The notes under the pieces were generated by a model, which was not told where the DNA came from, did not search any database, and saw only the letters and a list, made by a program, of their open reading frames with translations. Below are positions 1 to 6,263 of a stretch of 24,473 nt of DNA, in pieces. The stretch is from a virus, in the IMG/VR virus record IMGVR_UViG_3300030117_002533, positions 1 through 24,473 of that record. One strand, given 5' to 3'. Position 1 is the first letter of the stretch; the number at the start of each line of letters is the position of its first letter. The translations under genes were made by a program, and so were the position numbers.

Positions 1-2
1 GT

Positions 3-482
3 AATCATGGTGAGGCTTCTCGTTCACAAAAAGGTCAGGTTGTTACTAACAGATTAGATAACACAGATACTATGCACTTGCAGATATGTGAAGAGATAAT
101 GAAAGCTAACCCTAAAAGATATAAGAAGGTATCTGTTGTAGTTCCTGAAGGCTTTCATCAAGTTATGACTATCAAAACTATACCATGTGCTTGGACTCAT
201 GGTCACATGACAGGTTTTAGTGGAGGTAATCCTGAAACTAAGATAGAAAACTGGTGGAAAGGTCAGATGTATGGCTTCTTACCTGCAAAAGATGCACAAA
301 TTCTTATTACAGGTCATTACCATCACTTTCGTGCAAAGCAACAGGGAGATAGGACTTGGTTTCAATCACCTAGCTTAGATAAATCCTTAGACTTTACTGC
401 TAGAAGTGGTATGTGGTCGCACCCTGGTGTGCTTACCTTTACTGTTAATAAAAAAGGTTGGGATAACTTAAAGATTTTATAA
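3..482 (+). CDS. Calcineurin-like metallophosphoesterase, C-terminal part (gene starts before the window)
   Basis: The reading frame is open from the first bases, so only the 3' part is visible (159 codons). It begins at Asn-His-Gly-Glu, the metal-binding GNH(G/D)E block of metallophosphoesterases. Further on are a His within THGHM and a GHYHHF block matching the GHxH motif that completes the two-metal site. The N-terminal DxH and GDxxD motifs would lie upstream. The family hydrolyses phosphodiesters; phage members may process DNA or nucleotides, but the substrate cannot be told here. The ATG at 72 is internal and is not the start, because conserved GNHGE residues precede it in frame. It is the only + strand gene in the left third and converges on the leftward operon, separated by a terminator. 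Family assignment is fairly secure; the role is unknown. Confidence 0.8.
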   Translation, partial: NHGEASRSQKGQVVTNRLDNTDTMHLQICEEIMKANPKRYKKVSVVVPEGFHQVMTIKTIPCAWTHGHMTGFSGGNPETKIENWWKGQMYGFLPAKDAQILITGHYHHFRAKQQGDRTWFQSPSLDKSLDFTARSGMWSHPGVLTFTVNKKGWDNLKIL

Positions 483-487
483 TAGAA

Positions 488-529
488 AAAACCTACCTAA
501 CTGTATTTAGCAGCCTTGTGGTAGGTTTT
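488..529. terminator. Bidirectional intrinsic terminator between convergent genes
   Basis: The 10-base arms AAAACCTACC (488-497) and GGTAGGTTTT (520-529) are perfectly complementary around a 22-base loop. On the + strand the stem is followed by CTCTTTTTATTT. On the - strand it is followed by a run of six T. It lies between the stop of the + strand phosphoesterase (482) and the stop of the - strand gene ending at 536, the expected place for a shared terminator. Confidence 0.8.
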
Positions 530-535
530 CTCTTT

Positions 536-838
536 TTATTTATTTATTGAATTTTCAATAACTGTTTTATGGTCTAAACGAAAATTGTAAAAATGAGTTA
601 GTTTGTAATCATCATACAATTCATCCTTTAATTTTTTATCATTATATATTTGATAAAGATAATACCTAGGTATCTTATAACTTTTTCCATCTGCAAAAGT
701 CATCAAGACATCTGCATTTAAAGTAGCCCAATGCACATTGTCTAGTTCATTACCTTTAATAGTATTTTCATCCTTACCCCATTCAACATCTAACAAGTTA
801 GAGTTTTCTGGTATTTCAGATATTAATTTAATATCCAT
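536..838 (-). CDS. Hypothetical acidic protein with its own promoter
   Basis: This 100-aa protein matches no family I recognise. It has no membrane segment or cysteines and mixes acidic and aromatic residues; the C-terminal half is rich in Tyr, Asp and Lys. The start is well supported by AAGGAGG five bases before the ATG. It is the last leftward gene, and 70 bases separate it from the nuclease gene upstream. That gap contains a good sigma-70-type promoter overlapped by an inverted repeat, so it can be expressed independently of the operon. Transcription should end at the terminator at 488-529. Separate control suggests a regulator or a host-takeover protein, but this is inference. Confidence 0.75.
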   Translation of the reverse strand: MDIKLISEIPENSNLLDVEWGKDENTIKGNELDNVHWATLNADVLMTFADGKSYKIPRYYLYQIYNDKKLKDELYDDYKLTHFYNFRLDHKTVIENSINK

Positions 839-866
839 GTTTCCTCCTTAGTTTTGTACTGATACC

Positions 867-895
867 ATGTTAGCACATGTTGACACATTTGTCAA
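867..895 (-). promoter_or_regulatory. Leftward promoter with overlapping inverted repeat (possible operator)
   Basis: Read on the - strand there is a consensus -35 TTGACA (895-890), a 17-base spacer, and TAACAT (872-867) preceded by TGC, giving an extended -10. The -35 is the left arm of a perfect inverted repeat, TTGACA-AATG-TGTCAA (895-880). This is a plausible repressor site. It drives the 100-aa gene starting at 838. Confidence 0.65.
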
Positions 896-906
896 ATCGT
901 GTATTT

Positions 907-1383
907 TTACAATGGAAGAATTTTGTATTTTTTTTCTTGACCTTTGAAGTCTTTCTCGTGATAAGTTTCGTATTCCTCTATGCTATCCCACATCTGTAGC
1001 ACTTCCTCAAATGAATACCACTTGACCTCTTTAGTTTTTCTGTTGACATAAGTCAAACCAACTTTAACTTCAGGATAATCTTTTGCTCTGTCATACATCT
1101 CTTGTAGTTTATCCATATCAGAGAACTTTATTTTCTTTGTACCTTTAACCTCTGTCAAAAATAACTTATCTCTCCTGTTAAAGATGTAATCAGGAATAGT
1201 TATTATGTCTGTGTAGTACCAAAAGAAATTAATACTATGTTCCCATGGGCTAGTTGCTGCTTTTAACCAGTCTTTTTGTTTTACTAGCCCTAAGTCTGTA
1301 AGGTGTTGCTCAAAGATATCCTCTGCTTTTTTACCAACACCATCCTCTACCCTGTCGTTGTAATCCATTTCGTTAAAAAGCAT
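907..1383 (-). CDS. PD-(D/E)XK superfamily nuclease
   Basis: This 158-aa protein has the nuclease core Pro64-Asp65 followed 12 residues on by Glu78-Val-Lys80, each in a beta-strand-like hydrophobic context (PDYIF and LFLTEVKG). Acidic residues in the helix around 21-25 could complete the metal site. This is the pattern of RecB-like, Holliday-junction and VRR-type nucleases. It shares the operon with a Rad52-like annealing protein, so a role in phage recombination or DNA processing is likely. Start and stop of neighbours overlap as TAATG at 1383. The Shine-Dalgarno is weak (GAAGAG), so translation is probably coupled to the 62-aa gene upstream. Superfamily call is good; the exact type is unresolved. 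Confidence 0.72.
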   Translation of the reverse strand: MLFNEMDYNDRVEDGVGKKAEDIFEQHLTDLGLVKQKDWLKAATSPWEHSINFFWYYTDIITIPDYIFNRRDKLFLTEVKGTKKIKFSDMDKLQEMYDRAKDYPEVKVGLTYVNRKTKEVKWYSFEEVLQMWDSIEEYETYHEKDFKGQEKKYKILPL

Positions 1384-1571
1384 TACTCTTCTTCTTGGTT
1401 AGCTGTTGTAAGTACTTGTATGTTAGGAAGTATTGCAAGTAATTGCAGTTGTCCATTAGGCAACACAATACTTTTACCCATAAACAAAGGCACTTCCTTT
1501 TCATTTCTCCTGTTTAATAATTCTGCAATCAACATACCTTCTGTTGCTTTGCTTATCATTACATCAATCAT
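1383..1571 (-). CDS. Small hypothetical protein (62 aa)
   Basis: Not recognised. It has a hydrophobic, Leu-rich centre and C-terminal half and ends in three Glu. The start is supported by AAAGGAG about six bases upstream. The ATG lies inside the end of the 39-aa gene upstream (ATGATTGA overlap), and its own stop overlaps the nuclease start, so all three are probably translationally coupled. Confidence 0.65.
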   Translation of the reverse strand: MIDVMISKATEGMLIAELLNRRNEKEVPLFMGKSIVLPNGQLQLLAILPNIQVLTTANQEEE

Positions 1572-1683
1572 TCTTTCTCCTTTTATTTCCTCTCTTGTTT
1601 AACTTAACCCATACATCATAATCAAAATCAAAATGGTAGTTCAGTTGTTTTAGCTCCCTGCTCTTTTTCTTTGAGTAAGGCAT
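1564..1683 (-). CDS. Small basic protein (39 aa), start shifted inward
   Basis: Short Lys/Arg-rich protein with a central aromatic patch (YHFDFDYDVW). A longer frame is open to 1746, but the ATG at 1683 is preceded by GGAGG with a seven-base spacing; upstream starts lack any ribosome binding site. It therefore begins inside the 99-aa gene (56-base overlap) and ends overlapping the start of the 62-aa gene. Function unknown; it may bind nucleic acid by charge. Confidence 0.55.
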   Translation of the reverse strand: MPYSKKKSRELKQLNYHFDFDYDVWVKLNKRGNKRRKND

Positions 1684-1927
1684 TACATGTCCTCCATTCC
1701 CACTTATATGGGTTGTTATCATCTTGTAGTTTATATCTCTGTCCACAAAATAAATTACCTTTGCTATCTGTGTACATTACTTTATCTTTATTATTACAAA
1801 GATAAGATGCTTTACACTTTCTATCAGGCTCAGGTGGTATATCAAAATTGTAGTTAGGATATCTCTTTTCTAATTTCTCTTTAAGTTTCTTAACATTAAA
1901 GATTTCCCCTGCACTTTCTAAATCCAT
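1628..1927 (-). CDS. Hypothetical cysteine-containing protein (99 aa), possible zinc-binding
   Basis: Not recognised. Four cysteines are spread through the second half (Cys-Lys-Ala-Ser-Tyr-Leu-Cys, then single Cys before Gly-Gln and Asn-Ala), compatible with a zinc-stabilised fold. The N-terminal third is basic and helical. It starts three bases after the stop of the Rad52-like gene without a clear Shine-Dalgarno, so translation is probably coupled. Its position between annealing protein and nuclease suggests a DNA-handling accessory, by inference. Confidence 0.6.
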   Translation of the reverse strand: MDLESAGEIFNVKKLKEKLEKRYPNYNFDIPPEPDRKCKASYLCNNKDKVMYTDSKGNLFCGQRYKLQDDNNPYKWEWRTCNALLKEKEQGAKTTELPF

Positions 1928-1929
1928 GA

Positions 1930-2886
1930 CTACGATGGGTCTTTTAGTGTCCAGTCTCCATCTGTGTCAATCCAATCAAATATATTTTTCTTTGTTGCAT
2001 TACCACTAGCTAAGAAATCCTTAGCTTTCTTTACAAGCTCTGTCTGTCCATCATCAGTAGCTTGTGCAACTTTATCATTAAATGTTTTAAGTTGCTTGTC
2101 TGTTGGTGGCTCTTGCTCCCATGCTCCACTTGGTATGTCTGTCATTTCATCTCCTTCTTTTCCTTCTTGTATTGGTTGTGTATCAAACACAACATCAAGA
2201 ATATTTTCATCCTCTAAAAACACTTCAACTCTATTTAAGAATTTGTCCATGTCTTTATTTGTCCAGTTGTTAACATCCTCGTTAACCTCTGTATCTTTTA
2301 CCATGTCATTGTATATCTTAGTCTTTACCTCTCCCATTTTTTTTGAGTTAGGTATCATTTCTTTTAGTATCGTATTCAATTGCTCTGCAACAGGTTGCTT
2401 CTTAGCTCCAATGTCCTCTGCAAATTTGTTAGCACTTTCGTTTGTTGTTACTGCTACTTCTTTTGCAGTTGGGCTAGGTTTATTTGGCTTTGGTTTTGGT
2501 GGAGGTGCTCCCTCATCATCATAAAAATCATCAGTTCCACTCCACAATTCAACGCCTAGTCCTGCTCTCATACTTGCTCTTTTAAATGCGTCACTCTCTG
2601 CAAGTTTAAGACACTCACCTTGTGTTGCTCTCTGTAAAGCTGGTGCTTCAACATCTCCTGCACCCTGGTAAACCTTACCATCAATAGTTAATTTACCAAT
2701 TGCACCTATAACTTTGTCATTAATTATGATTGGGTCAAACTCCCACTCGTATTCTACATCACAGTCTCGTAGTCTCTCTACATATACTGCATGATTAACA
2801 AACTTTCCAAACTTTCCCTTTGGTGGGTCTTGTACTACCTCCTCTGGAAAAGGTGCAAGAAGTTTCTTTTTAGTTTCTTTATTCAT
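1930..2886 (-). CDS. Rad52-like single-strand annealing protein
   Basis: This 318-aa protein has an N-terminal region (about residues 25-120) with the layout of Rad52/Sak-type annealing proteins. A strand-rich part carries a Glu/Trp-rich stretch and GAGDVEA. It is followed by a helix with AESDAFKRASMRAGLG, the hallmark block of that family. An acidic, Pro/Lys linker follows (about 125-165). The C-terminal half is acidic and helical and may bind partners. Such proteins coat and anneal single-stranded DNA for recombination and replication restart, and phages often pair them with a nuclease, as here. The start is supported by GAGGAGG directly before ATAAATG. A distantly related ERF/RecT-type protein is the main alternative. 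Confidence 0.68.
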   Translation of the reverse strand: MNKETKKKLLAPFPEEVVQDPPKGKFGKFVNHAVYVERLRDCDVEYEWEFDPIIINDKVIGAIGKLTIDGKVYQGAGDVEAPALQRATQGECLKLAESDAFKRASMRAGLGVELWSGTDDFYDDEGAPPPKPKPNKPSPTAKEVAVTTNESANKFAEDIGAKKQPVAEQLNTILKEMIPNSKKMGEVKTKIYNDMVKDTEVNEDVNNWTNKDMDKFLNRVEVFLEDENILDVVFDTQPIQEGKEGDEMTDIPSGAWEQEPPTDKQLKTFNDKVAQATDDGQTELVKKAKDFLASGNATKKNIFDWIDTDGDWTLKDPS

Positions 2887-3105
2887 TTATTCCTCCTCTG
2901 TTCTTGTTGCCTGTATAACTGCGAATACTCTTTGTCTTGTGACTTTAAGTATTGCTGCAATTTTTATCATGGATAGACCATTATTGTATGCGTGTGTGAC
3001 AATTTGTTGTCGTTGTTCTAATAAATTGTCTAAGTTATTTTGGTTGTGGTCTATCTGTTGTTGTATATTTTCTAGTGTCAATTCAATATCATTAACATCT
3101 ATCAT
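2887..3105 (-). CDS. Small helix-turn-helix DNA-binding protein (sigma-70 region 4-like)
   Basis: This 72-aa protein has an N-terminal helical/coiled stretch rich in Gln, Asn and Leu (about 5-34). It is followed by a helix-turn-helix (about 36-66): helix with a Gly turn, then IAAILKVTRQRVFAVI, the recognition-helix pattern VxxxRVxxxI seen in sigma-70 region 4 and small phage regulators. Likely a transcriptional regulator or DNA-binding accessory. The start has AGAGGAGG five bases upstream. The tail Glu-Glu-Glu-stop (GAG GAG GAA TAA) supplies the ribosome binding site of the Rad52-like gene, which starts at the next base. Confidence 0.7.
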   Translation of the reverse strand: MIDVNDIELTLENIQQQIDHNQNNLDNLLEQRQQIVTHAYNNGLSMIKIAAILKVTRQRVFAVIQATRTEEE

Positions 3106-3142
3106 CTATCCTCCTCTAATTTGTATAATTTTATTTAATTGT

Positions 3143-3349
3143 TTAGCTAGTCACAGCAATTAATCTAACTATGAAAGCGTCTCTATGGTCATTGTCTTTC
3201 AACTCTCTAACCTTTAGTTGTGCCTCATGTAGAGTATCGAAGTCAAACTCCATACTTCCACCATAAATAGATGTGCTTAGAACTTTATACATAGTCTCCT
3301 TATGTACATATCTAGTGTCAAGTTTAACAGGTATTGTCATGTATGTCAT
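3143..3349 (-). CDS. Small hypothetical protein (68 aa)
   Basis: Unrecognised; alternating hydrophobic residues near both ends with a helix between (strand-helix-strand pattern). The start is uncertain: ATGs at 3349 and 3340 are both without a Shine-Dalgarno, and the first lies just after the stop of the preceding gene, so reinitiation is likely. A 37-base AT-rich gap follows before the HTH gene. Confidence 0.55.
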   Translation of the reverse strand: MTYMTIPVKLDTRYVHKETMYKVLSTSIYGGSMEFDFDTLHEAQLKVRELKDNDHRDAFIVRLIAVTS

Positions 3350-3351
3350 TG

Positions 3352-3627
3352 CTAAAATGGTGGTTTTTGATAGTCCATTGCACCATCATAAGCTAATTCA
3401 TCATTGAGTTCTGCTAACTCTACCTCTTTAAATAGTTTTTTTAGGTGTCTAATCTGCTGCTTGTAGATATATTTTTTAGTATCGTATCGTGCATATCTAT
3501 CATCACTCCACCACCTAATACTATCTTTCTTTTCTTTCTCCAGGTTATCCAACTCTGCTTGTAGTTCATCTTGTAAATGTTCAATGACTTCGTACGAGTT
3601 AGGATAACTCCTAAATTTTTTTGACAT
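3352..3627 (-). CDS. Hypothetical charged helical protein (91 aa)
   Basis: Not recognised. Long charged helices (EVIEHLQDELQAELDNLEKE, then a Lys/Arg-rich helix) suggest a coiled-coil or nucleic-acid-associated helical protein. The start is supported by TAAGGAGG and overlaps the stop of the zinc-ribbon gene as TAATG. Confidence 0.65.
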   Translation of the reverse strand: MSKKFRSYPNSYEVIEHLQDELQAELDNLEKEKKDSIRWWSDDRYARYDTKKYIYKQQIRHLKKLFKEVELAELNDELAYDGAMDYQKPPF

Positions 3628-3779
3628 TATCCCTCCTTAATTTTTATACATTTTGGGCAATATGCAATTCCCTTACGACCTGAGATAGTCATAATTTTGT
3701 GTATTCCATTTTCGTAATAATCAAAAGAAACATTACAAATATTACAAAACTTGTAGGTCCAATCAGTATTAGTTTCCAT
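3627..3779 (-). CDS. Small zinc-ribbon protein (50 aa)
   Basis: Read directly from the - strand. It encodes two CxxC pairs: Cys12-x2-Cys15 and Cys41-x2-Cys44 (FCNIC and YCPKC), separated by 25 residues. This is the spacing of a four-Cys zinc ribbon. The ATG is preceded by AAAGGAGGAATA, and the gene is linked by one-base TAATG overlaps to both neighbours. Its own end (AAG GAG GGA TAA) makes the ribosome binding site of the next gene. Probably binds nucleic acid or a host protein; no family named. Confidence 0.75.
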   Translation of the reverse strand: METNTDWTYKFCNICNVSFDYYENGIHKIMTISGRKGIAYCPKCIKIKEG

Positions 3780-3997
3780 TATTCCTCCTTTATTGCACCT
3801 GTTAATACATAGTATTCGTGCAAATCTTTCTGCTGCTCCTGGTTTAACATACCTACAACAAAGTTGTACCTATCTAAATCAATCTTGCTTAGCTTTTGTT
3901 GTTGTTTAAAATGTCTGCGTAGTGCGTAGTTATCAGCCATAAGACCTGATAAAAACCATGCAAACAAAACAAGCCCTATTAATAAATACATCTGCAT
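3779..3997 (-). CDS. Small single-pass membrane protein (72 aa)
   Basis: Residues 3-20 are an uncharged hydrophobic stretch typical of one transmembrane helix. It is followed by a basic patch (RRHFKQQQK) and a hydrophilic helical tail, so the tail would be cytoplasmic by the positive-inside rule. Function unknown; early phage membrane peptides often alter host physiology or exclude other phages, but nothing here proves this. Start follows GAGGAGGAATA, and both ends overlap neighbours as TAATG. Confidence 0.65.
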   Translation of the reverse strand: MQMYLLIGLVLFAWFLSGLMADNYALRRHFKQQQKLSKIDLDRYNFVVGMLNQEQQKDLHEYYVLTGAIKEE

Positions 3998-4158
3998 TAT
4001 TCCTCCTCTAATTTATTTATTTCTTTTGAAATTTTTTCATTAAGCTCGTAATCTGATTCAGGAATATAAGACCATAAAATTTCTATTTGTTTTTCTAACT
4101 GTTTTATTTTGGTCATCATTTTTTTGTAGAAAAATAAATGTATTCTGTCCATCATCAT
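3997..4158 (-). CDS. Small helical protein (53 aa)
   Basis: Read directly. Three consecutive Met codons open the frame and the first has GAGGAGGAATA upstream. A basic N-terminus is followed by a Lys/Gln/Glu helix that could form a short coiled coil. It ends in Glu-Glu-Glu-stop, whose codons are the ribosome binding site of the membrane protein gene. Overlaps both neighbours by one base. Function unknown. Confidence 0.65.
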   Translation of the reverse strand: MMMDRIHLFFYKKMMTKIKQLEKQIEILWSYIPESDYELNEKISKEINKLEEE

Positions 4159-4385
4159 TATTCCTCCTCACCTAAATAATTATTTTCTAATCTATTGTCA
4201 TCACAAGAGTGAAAATCGTACTCAGCAACTTTGATAAATATTTCATTGATTAAACAAGTATCAAATTCAAAACCATAAACTCCCTCATCATCTCTATAAA
4301 CTAAGAGTTCATCAAGTCGTTTTAGTTCTTCTTCTCTATGTGGATATCTGCTTGTTAATTCAGCTACCATTTCTTCGTGTGTCAT
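4158..4385 (-). CDS. Hypothetical acidic protein (75 aa)
   Basis: Unrecognised, strongly acidic, with two cysteines and a helical N-terminus (MVAELTSRYPHREEELKRL). Start has AGAGGAGGAATA directly upstream; the stop is a TAATG overlap and the end is Glu-Glu-Glu, again serving as the next ribosome binding site. Confidence 0.68.
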   Translation of the reverse strand: MTHEEMVAELTSRYPHREEELKRLDELLVYRDDEGVYGFEFDTCLINEIFIKVAEYDFHSCDDNRLENNYLGEEE

Positions 4386-4395
4386 TATTCCTCCT

Positions 4396-4698
4396 CTACT
4401 TTACGATTAATTTATAATCGTGTTCTCTTTCTTCTTCTTCGTTATCTACAAAATATGCAACTACTGTATCATCAGTTTCTTTGTTGTTCTCATAATATCT
4501 AACATCTACTGTGTCATTTATGTTTATAAATGATTCTAATTTTAAAACAAAATCGTTATTACAACTTTGACCTTCGTTCAATGCGTTCTCTAAAACTTTT
4601 ATTGCTTCATCTTTAGATTGGTAATATGACTTTTCCCAACTACCACCACCATAGTTATCATTAAAATCTTGAACAACAACATATATATTATCTTCCAT
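4396..4698 (-). CDS. Hypothetical acidic protein (100 aa)
   Basis: Not recognised. Starts with a strand (IYVVVQDF), a Gly-rich turn, then a helix with DEAIKVLENAL; the second half has further strands and a Glu-rich stretch. This strand-helix beginning recurs in several small proteins of the operon. Start is supported by AGGAA at seven bases and overlaps the end of the 41-aa gene by 11 bases. Confidence 0.65.
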   Translation of the reverse strand: MEDNIYVVVQDFNDNYGGGSWEKSYYQSKDEAIKVLENALNEGQSCNNDFVLKLESFININDTVDVRYYENNKETDDTVVAYFVDNEEEEREHDYKLIVK

Positions 4699-4813
4699 TA
4701 TTATTTCCTGTTCTGTCTAACATTTCTAATCTTCCAATAAGATACCTTGCTTCTTTGTAATTACTTTCTTCTAGAAGTTTTGCTATATTTTTTATAACTT
4801 TATTTCTATCCAT
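4688..4813 (-). CDS. Small helical-hairpin protein (41 aa)
   Basis: Read directly; AGAGGAGGAATA precedes the ATG. Two short helices joined near a Tyr-Lys-Glu-Ala motif (IAKLLEESNYKEARYLIGRL) resemble one TPR-like hairpin. A similar protein lies at 6408-6536. The stop lies 11 bases inside the next gene. Function unknown. Confidence 0.62.
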   Translation of the reverse strand: MDRNKVIKNIAKLLEESNYKEARYLIGRLEMLDRTGNNNGR

Positions 4814-4823
4814 TATTCCTCCT

Positions 4824-4940
4824 CTATTTAATTCCTTTCCAATCTTTGTCAAGATTGAAGTTTGTAATTATTCTTTGTCGTATATTTTCTTTGTTAGCTT
4901 TCCAGTAAAGGTAAGCCTTTCGTTGTCTGCTTACTTCCAT
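4824..4940 (-). CDS. Small basic protein (38 aa)
   Basis: Read directly. Rich in Arg, Lys and aromatic residues (RQRKAYLYWKANKENIRQR). The ATG lies inside the end of the preceding gene (ATGGAAGTAA overlap) with only a weak purine-rich ribosome binding site, so coupling is likely. Its TAG stop is the first base triplet before the AGGAGG of the 41-aa gene. A nucleic-acid-binding role is possible from charge only. Confidence 0.5.
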   Translation of the reverse strand: MEVSRQRKAYLYWKANKENIRQRIITNFNLDKDWKGIK

Positions 4941-5026
4941 TTGGTCTGCATTCTTTCGCCTATTTTTCCATAAACAAAGTCGCCACGCTTTTTGCTTTGG
5001 GCTATCCTCCTCTGTTTTCTGTTCAT
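4931..5026 (-). CDS. Short basic peptide (31 aa), first gene of an operon segment
   Basis: Read directly. The ATG has AAGGAGG five bases upstream and is the first start after the promoter region at 5050-5084. Sequence is dominated by Lys, Arg and Gln. Being promoter-proximal, it may act as a leader peptide or a short effector. Function unknown. Confidence 0.58.
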   Translation of the reverse strand: MNRKQRRIAQSKKRGDFVYGKIGERMQTKWK

Positions 5027-5052
5027 GTTATCCTCCTTGTAAATAACCATGT

Positions 5053-5084
5053 ACATAGATTACTATGTGAATATGTGTTGTCAA
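5053..5084 (-). promoter_or_regulatory. Leftward promoter candidate with inverted repeat
   Basis: On the - strand a perfect -35 TTGACA (5084-5079) is followed 16 bases later by TAATCT (5062-5057), a weak -10. The -10 lies in an inverted repeat, ACATAG-TAAT-CTATGT (5068-5053), which could be an operator. It sits just downstream of a terminator and upstream of a well-marked gene start (5026), which supports reinitiation here despite the poor -10. Confidence 0.5.
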
Positions 5085-5090
5085 GTCATA

Positions 5091-5121
5091 TAAAAGAAAA
5101 ACCCTCTGGGGCAGCAGAGGG
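5091..5121 (-). terminator. Intrinsic terminator closing the upstream part of the leftward operon
   Basis: On the - strand the stem CCCTCTG (5121-5115) and CAGAGGG (5108-5102), loop CTGCCC, is followed by TTTTTCTTTT. This is a textbook rho-independent terminator. It lies 30 bases past the stop of the 47-aa gene and directly before the next leftward promoter. The other strand also has T-rich sequence after the stem but no gene to terminate. Confidence 0.85.
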
Positions 5122-5151
5122 CTTTTCTTCGTATCGTATAACTAAGGGGAG

Positions 5152-5295
5152 TTATACAAATGGATTTTGTAATTGCTCATAACCATAATTAGATAATCTT
5201 AATGTATCTTTGACACCTGCAACATGTTTAATATTGTTCCATGCCTCATCAAAGTTGTTCTCTTTTATTGTTACTACTAAATATTTTTCTTTCAT
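5152..5295 (-). CDS. Small hypothetical protein (47 aa)
   Basis: Read directly. GGGAG lies five bases before the ATG. Pattern is strand (KYLVVTI), turn, helix containing FDEAWNNI, then a second strand-like part, resembling a minimal beta-alpha-beta unit. Last gene before the terminator at 5091-5121. Function unknown. Confidence 0.65.
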   Translation of the reverse strand: MKEKYLVVTIKENNFDEAWNNIKHVAGVKDTLRLSNYGYEQLQNPFV

Positions 5296-5305
5296 TATTT
5301 CTCCC

Positions 5306-5674
5306 TCATACAGTTTCTGTCTTTGGTTCAAAGCCTAGAATAATATTAGCCATAAAAGAAAAATAATTTTCTATAACTTTGTTTTCTAGTTTCTCTGTTG
5401 GGTTTGGGTCTATGCTACCCATGTCAATCGCTAGTTCTACAATATCCCAATTCATATATGGAATGTTCATAGATAAACCAGCTAACCAATCTGTCATTGC
5501 TTTAGCTTTCCCATAGCGTTCAATAGCCCATCCATACTCATTATTGAATCTATCAAAGATATATTTTATTTTTTCCTCATCTGTTGTTAATTGGTTTCCA
5601 TCATTATTAACCTCAATGGTTTCTAATATATATCTTTTATAGTTTTCTTTATATTTTGTGTGGTGTAGTTTCAT
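5306..5674 (-). CDS. Hypothetical phage protein (122 aa)
   Basis: The frame is open to 5701, but the ATG at 5674 has AAAGGAGG four bases upstream and overlaps the preceding stop as ATGA; the upstream extension merely encodes the ribosome binding site. A central block with EKIKYIFDRFNNEYGWAIER and KAKAMTDWLAGLSMNIP resembles a widespread phage/plasmid protein of unknown function that I cannot name. Helical and soluble, no cysteines. Probably an accessory early protein. Confidence 0.68.
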   Translation of the reverse strand: MKLHHTKYKENYKRYILETIEVNNDGNQLTTDEEKIKYIFDRFNNEYGWAIERYGKAKAMTDWLAGLSMNIPYMNWDIVELAIDMGSIDPNPTEKLENKVIENYFSFMANIILGFEPKTETV

Positions 5675-5793
5675 TTTTCCTCCTTTATAGAATTTATCCA
5701 ATCATTTCTTGACATACTATCAACAAAATTCTCTGCATCGTCCATATCTTTTGCTTGAAAAGATACAGATATTGTATATACTTTTTCGTCCAT
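5671..5793 (-). CDS. Small hypothetical protein (40 aa)
   Basis: Read directly. GAGAGGA precedes the ATG. A strand (VYTISVSF) is followed by a helix (DMDDAENFVDSM). The final Lys-Glu-Glu-Lys codons contain the AAGGAGG of the next gene, and the stop overlaps its start by four bases (ATGA). Confidence 0.65.
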   Translation of the reverse strand: MDEKVYTISVSFQAKDMDDAENFVDSMSRNDWINSIKEEK

Positions 5794-5833
5794 TATTCCT
5801 CTCCCTTAGTTTTGGCTTTATCTTTTATAAAGC

Positions 5834-5868
5834 TCCTAGAGGATACCTGTTAAAATATCCTCCTAGAG
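5834..5868 (-). repeat. Intercistronic hairpin repeat, copy 1
   Basis: On the - strand, CTCTAGGAGGATA and TATCCTCTAGGAG can form a long stem with one bulged G, followed by CTTTATAAAAG. It starts four bases after the stop of the 130-aa gene and ends about 40 bases before the 40-aa gene. The whole gap, through ACTAAGGGAGAG, is similar to the gap at 6677-6750. Possible weak terminator, processing site or mobile repeat. Confidence 0.7.
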
Positions 5869-5870
5869 TT

Positions 5871-6263
5871 TTACCAGTAATAATCGTCCTCTGTTTCCTC
5901 TGCTTGTACTGTAAATGTATCATCTGAGAAATTAACATAAAAGCCCTGTAATACTCCATCTTTGAAAATACCTTTGACTTTGTATGTACCATCTCCATGA
6001 GTTGTTGCAGTTGCAAAACCATTTTGAGTATTTCCAAAACCCTCGCCAACTGAAGTTCTTTCACAAACATTTGTGTAAAAGTTCTTTTTGTTGTCTAGTG
6101 TTGGGTCATTAAGAAAACTAACTTCACTTCTATTGTTTTGAGTGTAATTCATTTCCTCATTGCCTAGCGTATCTTTTTTAATGTAGCAAGGGTCTATTAA
6201 TAGAACTTGCCCACTGTCAACGCCAATTTCTCCTACTGTTTTTGTTTCGTATGTTTCGTACAT
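5871..6263 (-). CDS. Phage protein of the DUF4241-like type (130 aa)
   Basis: The start of the mature fold, VGEIGVDSGQVLLIDPCY, and the later GDGTYKV and GVLQGFYVNF blocks resemble a beta-rich protein common in phages and bacteria (DUF4241-like) with no known function. The conserved Asp-Pro-Cys-Tyr and the Gly-Asp-Gly turn are its most recognisable features. Start follows GAGGAGGAATA and overlaps the preceding stop as TAATG. The frame at 5825-6070 on the same strand is a shadow without a ribosome binding site. Family assignment is from memory of the pattern only. Confidence 0.65.
   Translation of the reverse strand: MYETYETKTVGEIGVDSGQVLLIDPCYIKKDTLGNEEMNYTQNNRSEVSFLNDPTLDNKKNFYTNVCERTSVGEGFGNTQNGFATATTHGDGTYKVKGIFKDGVLQGFYVNFSDDTFTVQAEETEDDYYW

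Noticed and set aside
1964-2524. 186-codon plus-strand frame
   Set aside because: Shadow of the Rad52-like gene, Ser/Phe/Leu-rich, no ribosome binding site.
5675-5701. N-terminal extension of the 122-aa gene
   Set aside because: The extra codons are simply the AAAGGAGG ribosome binding site of the ATG at 5674.
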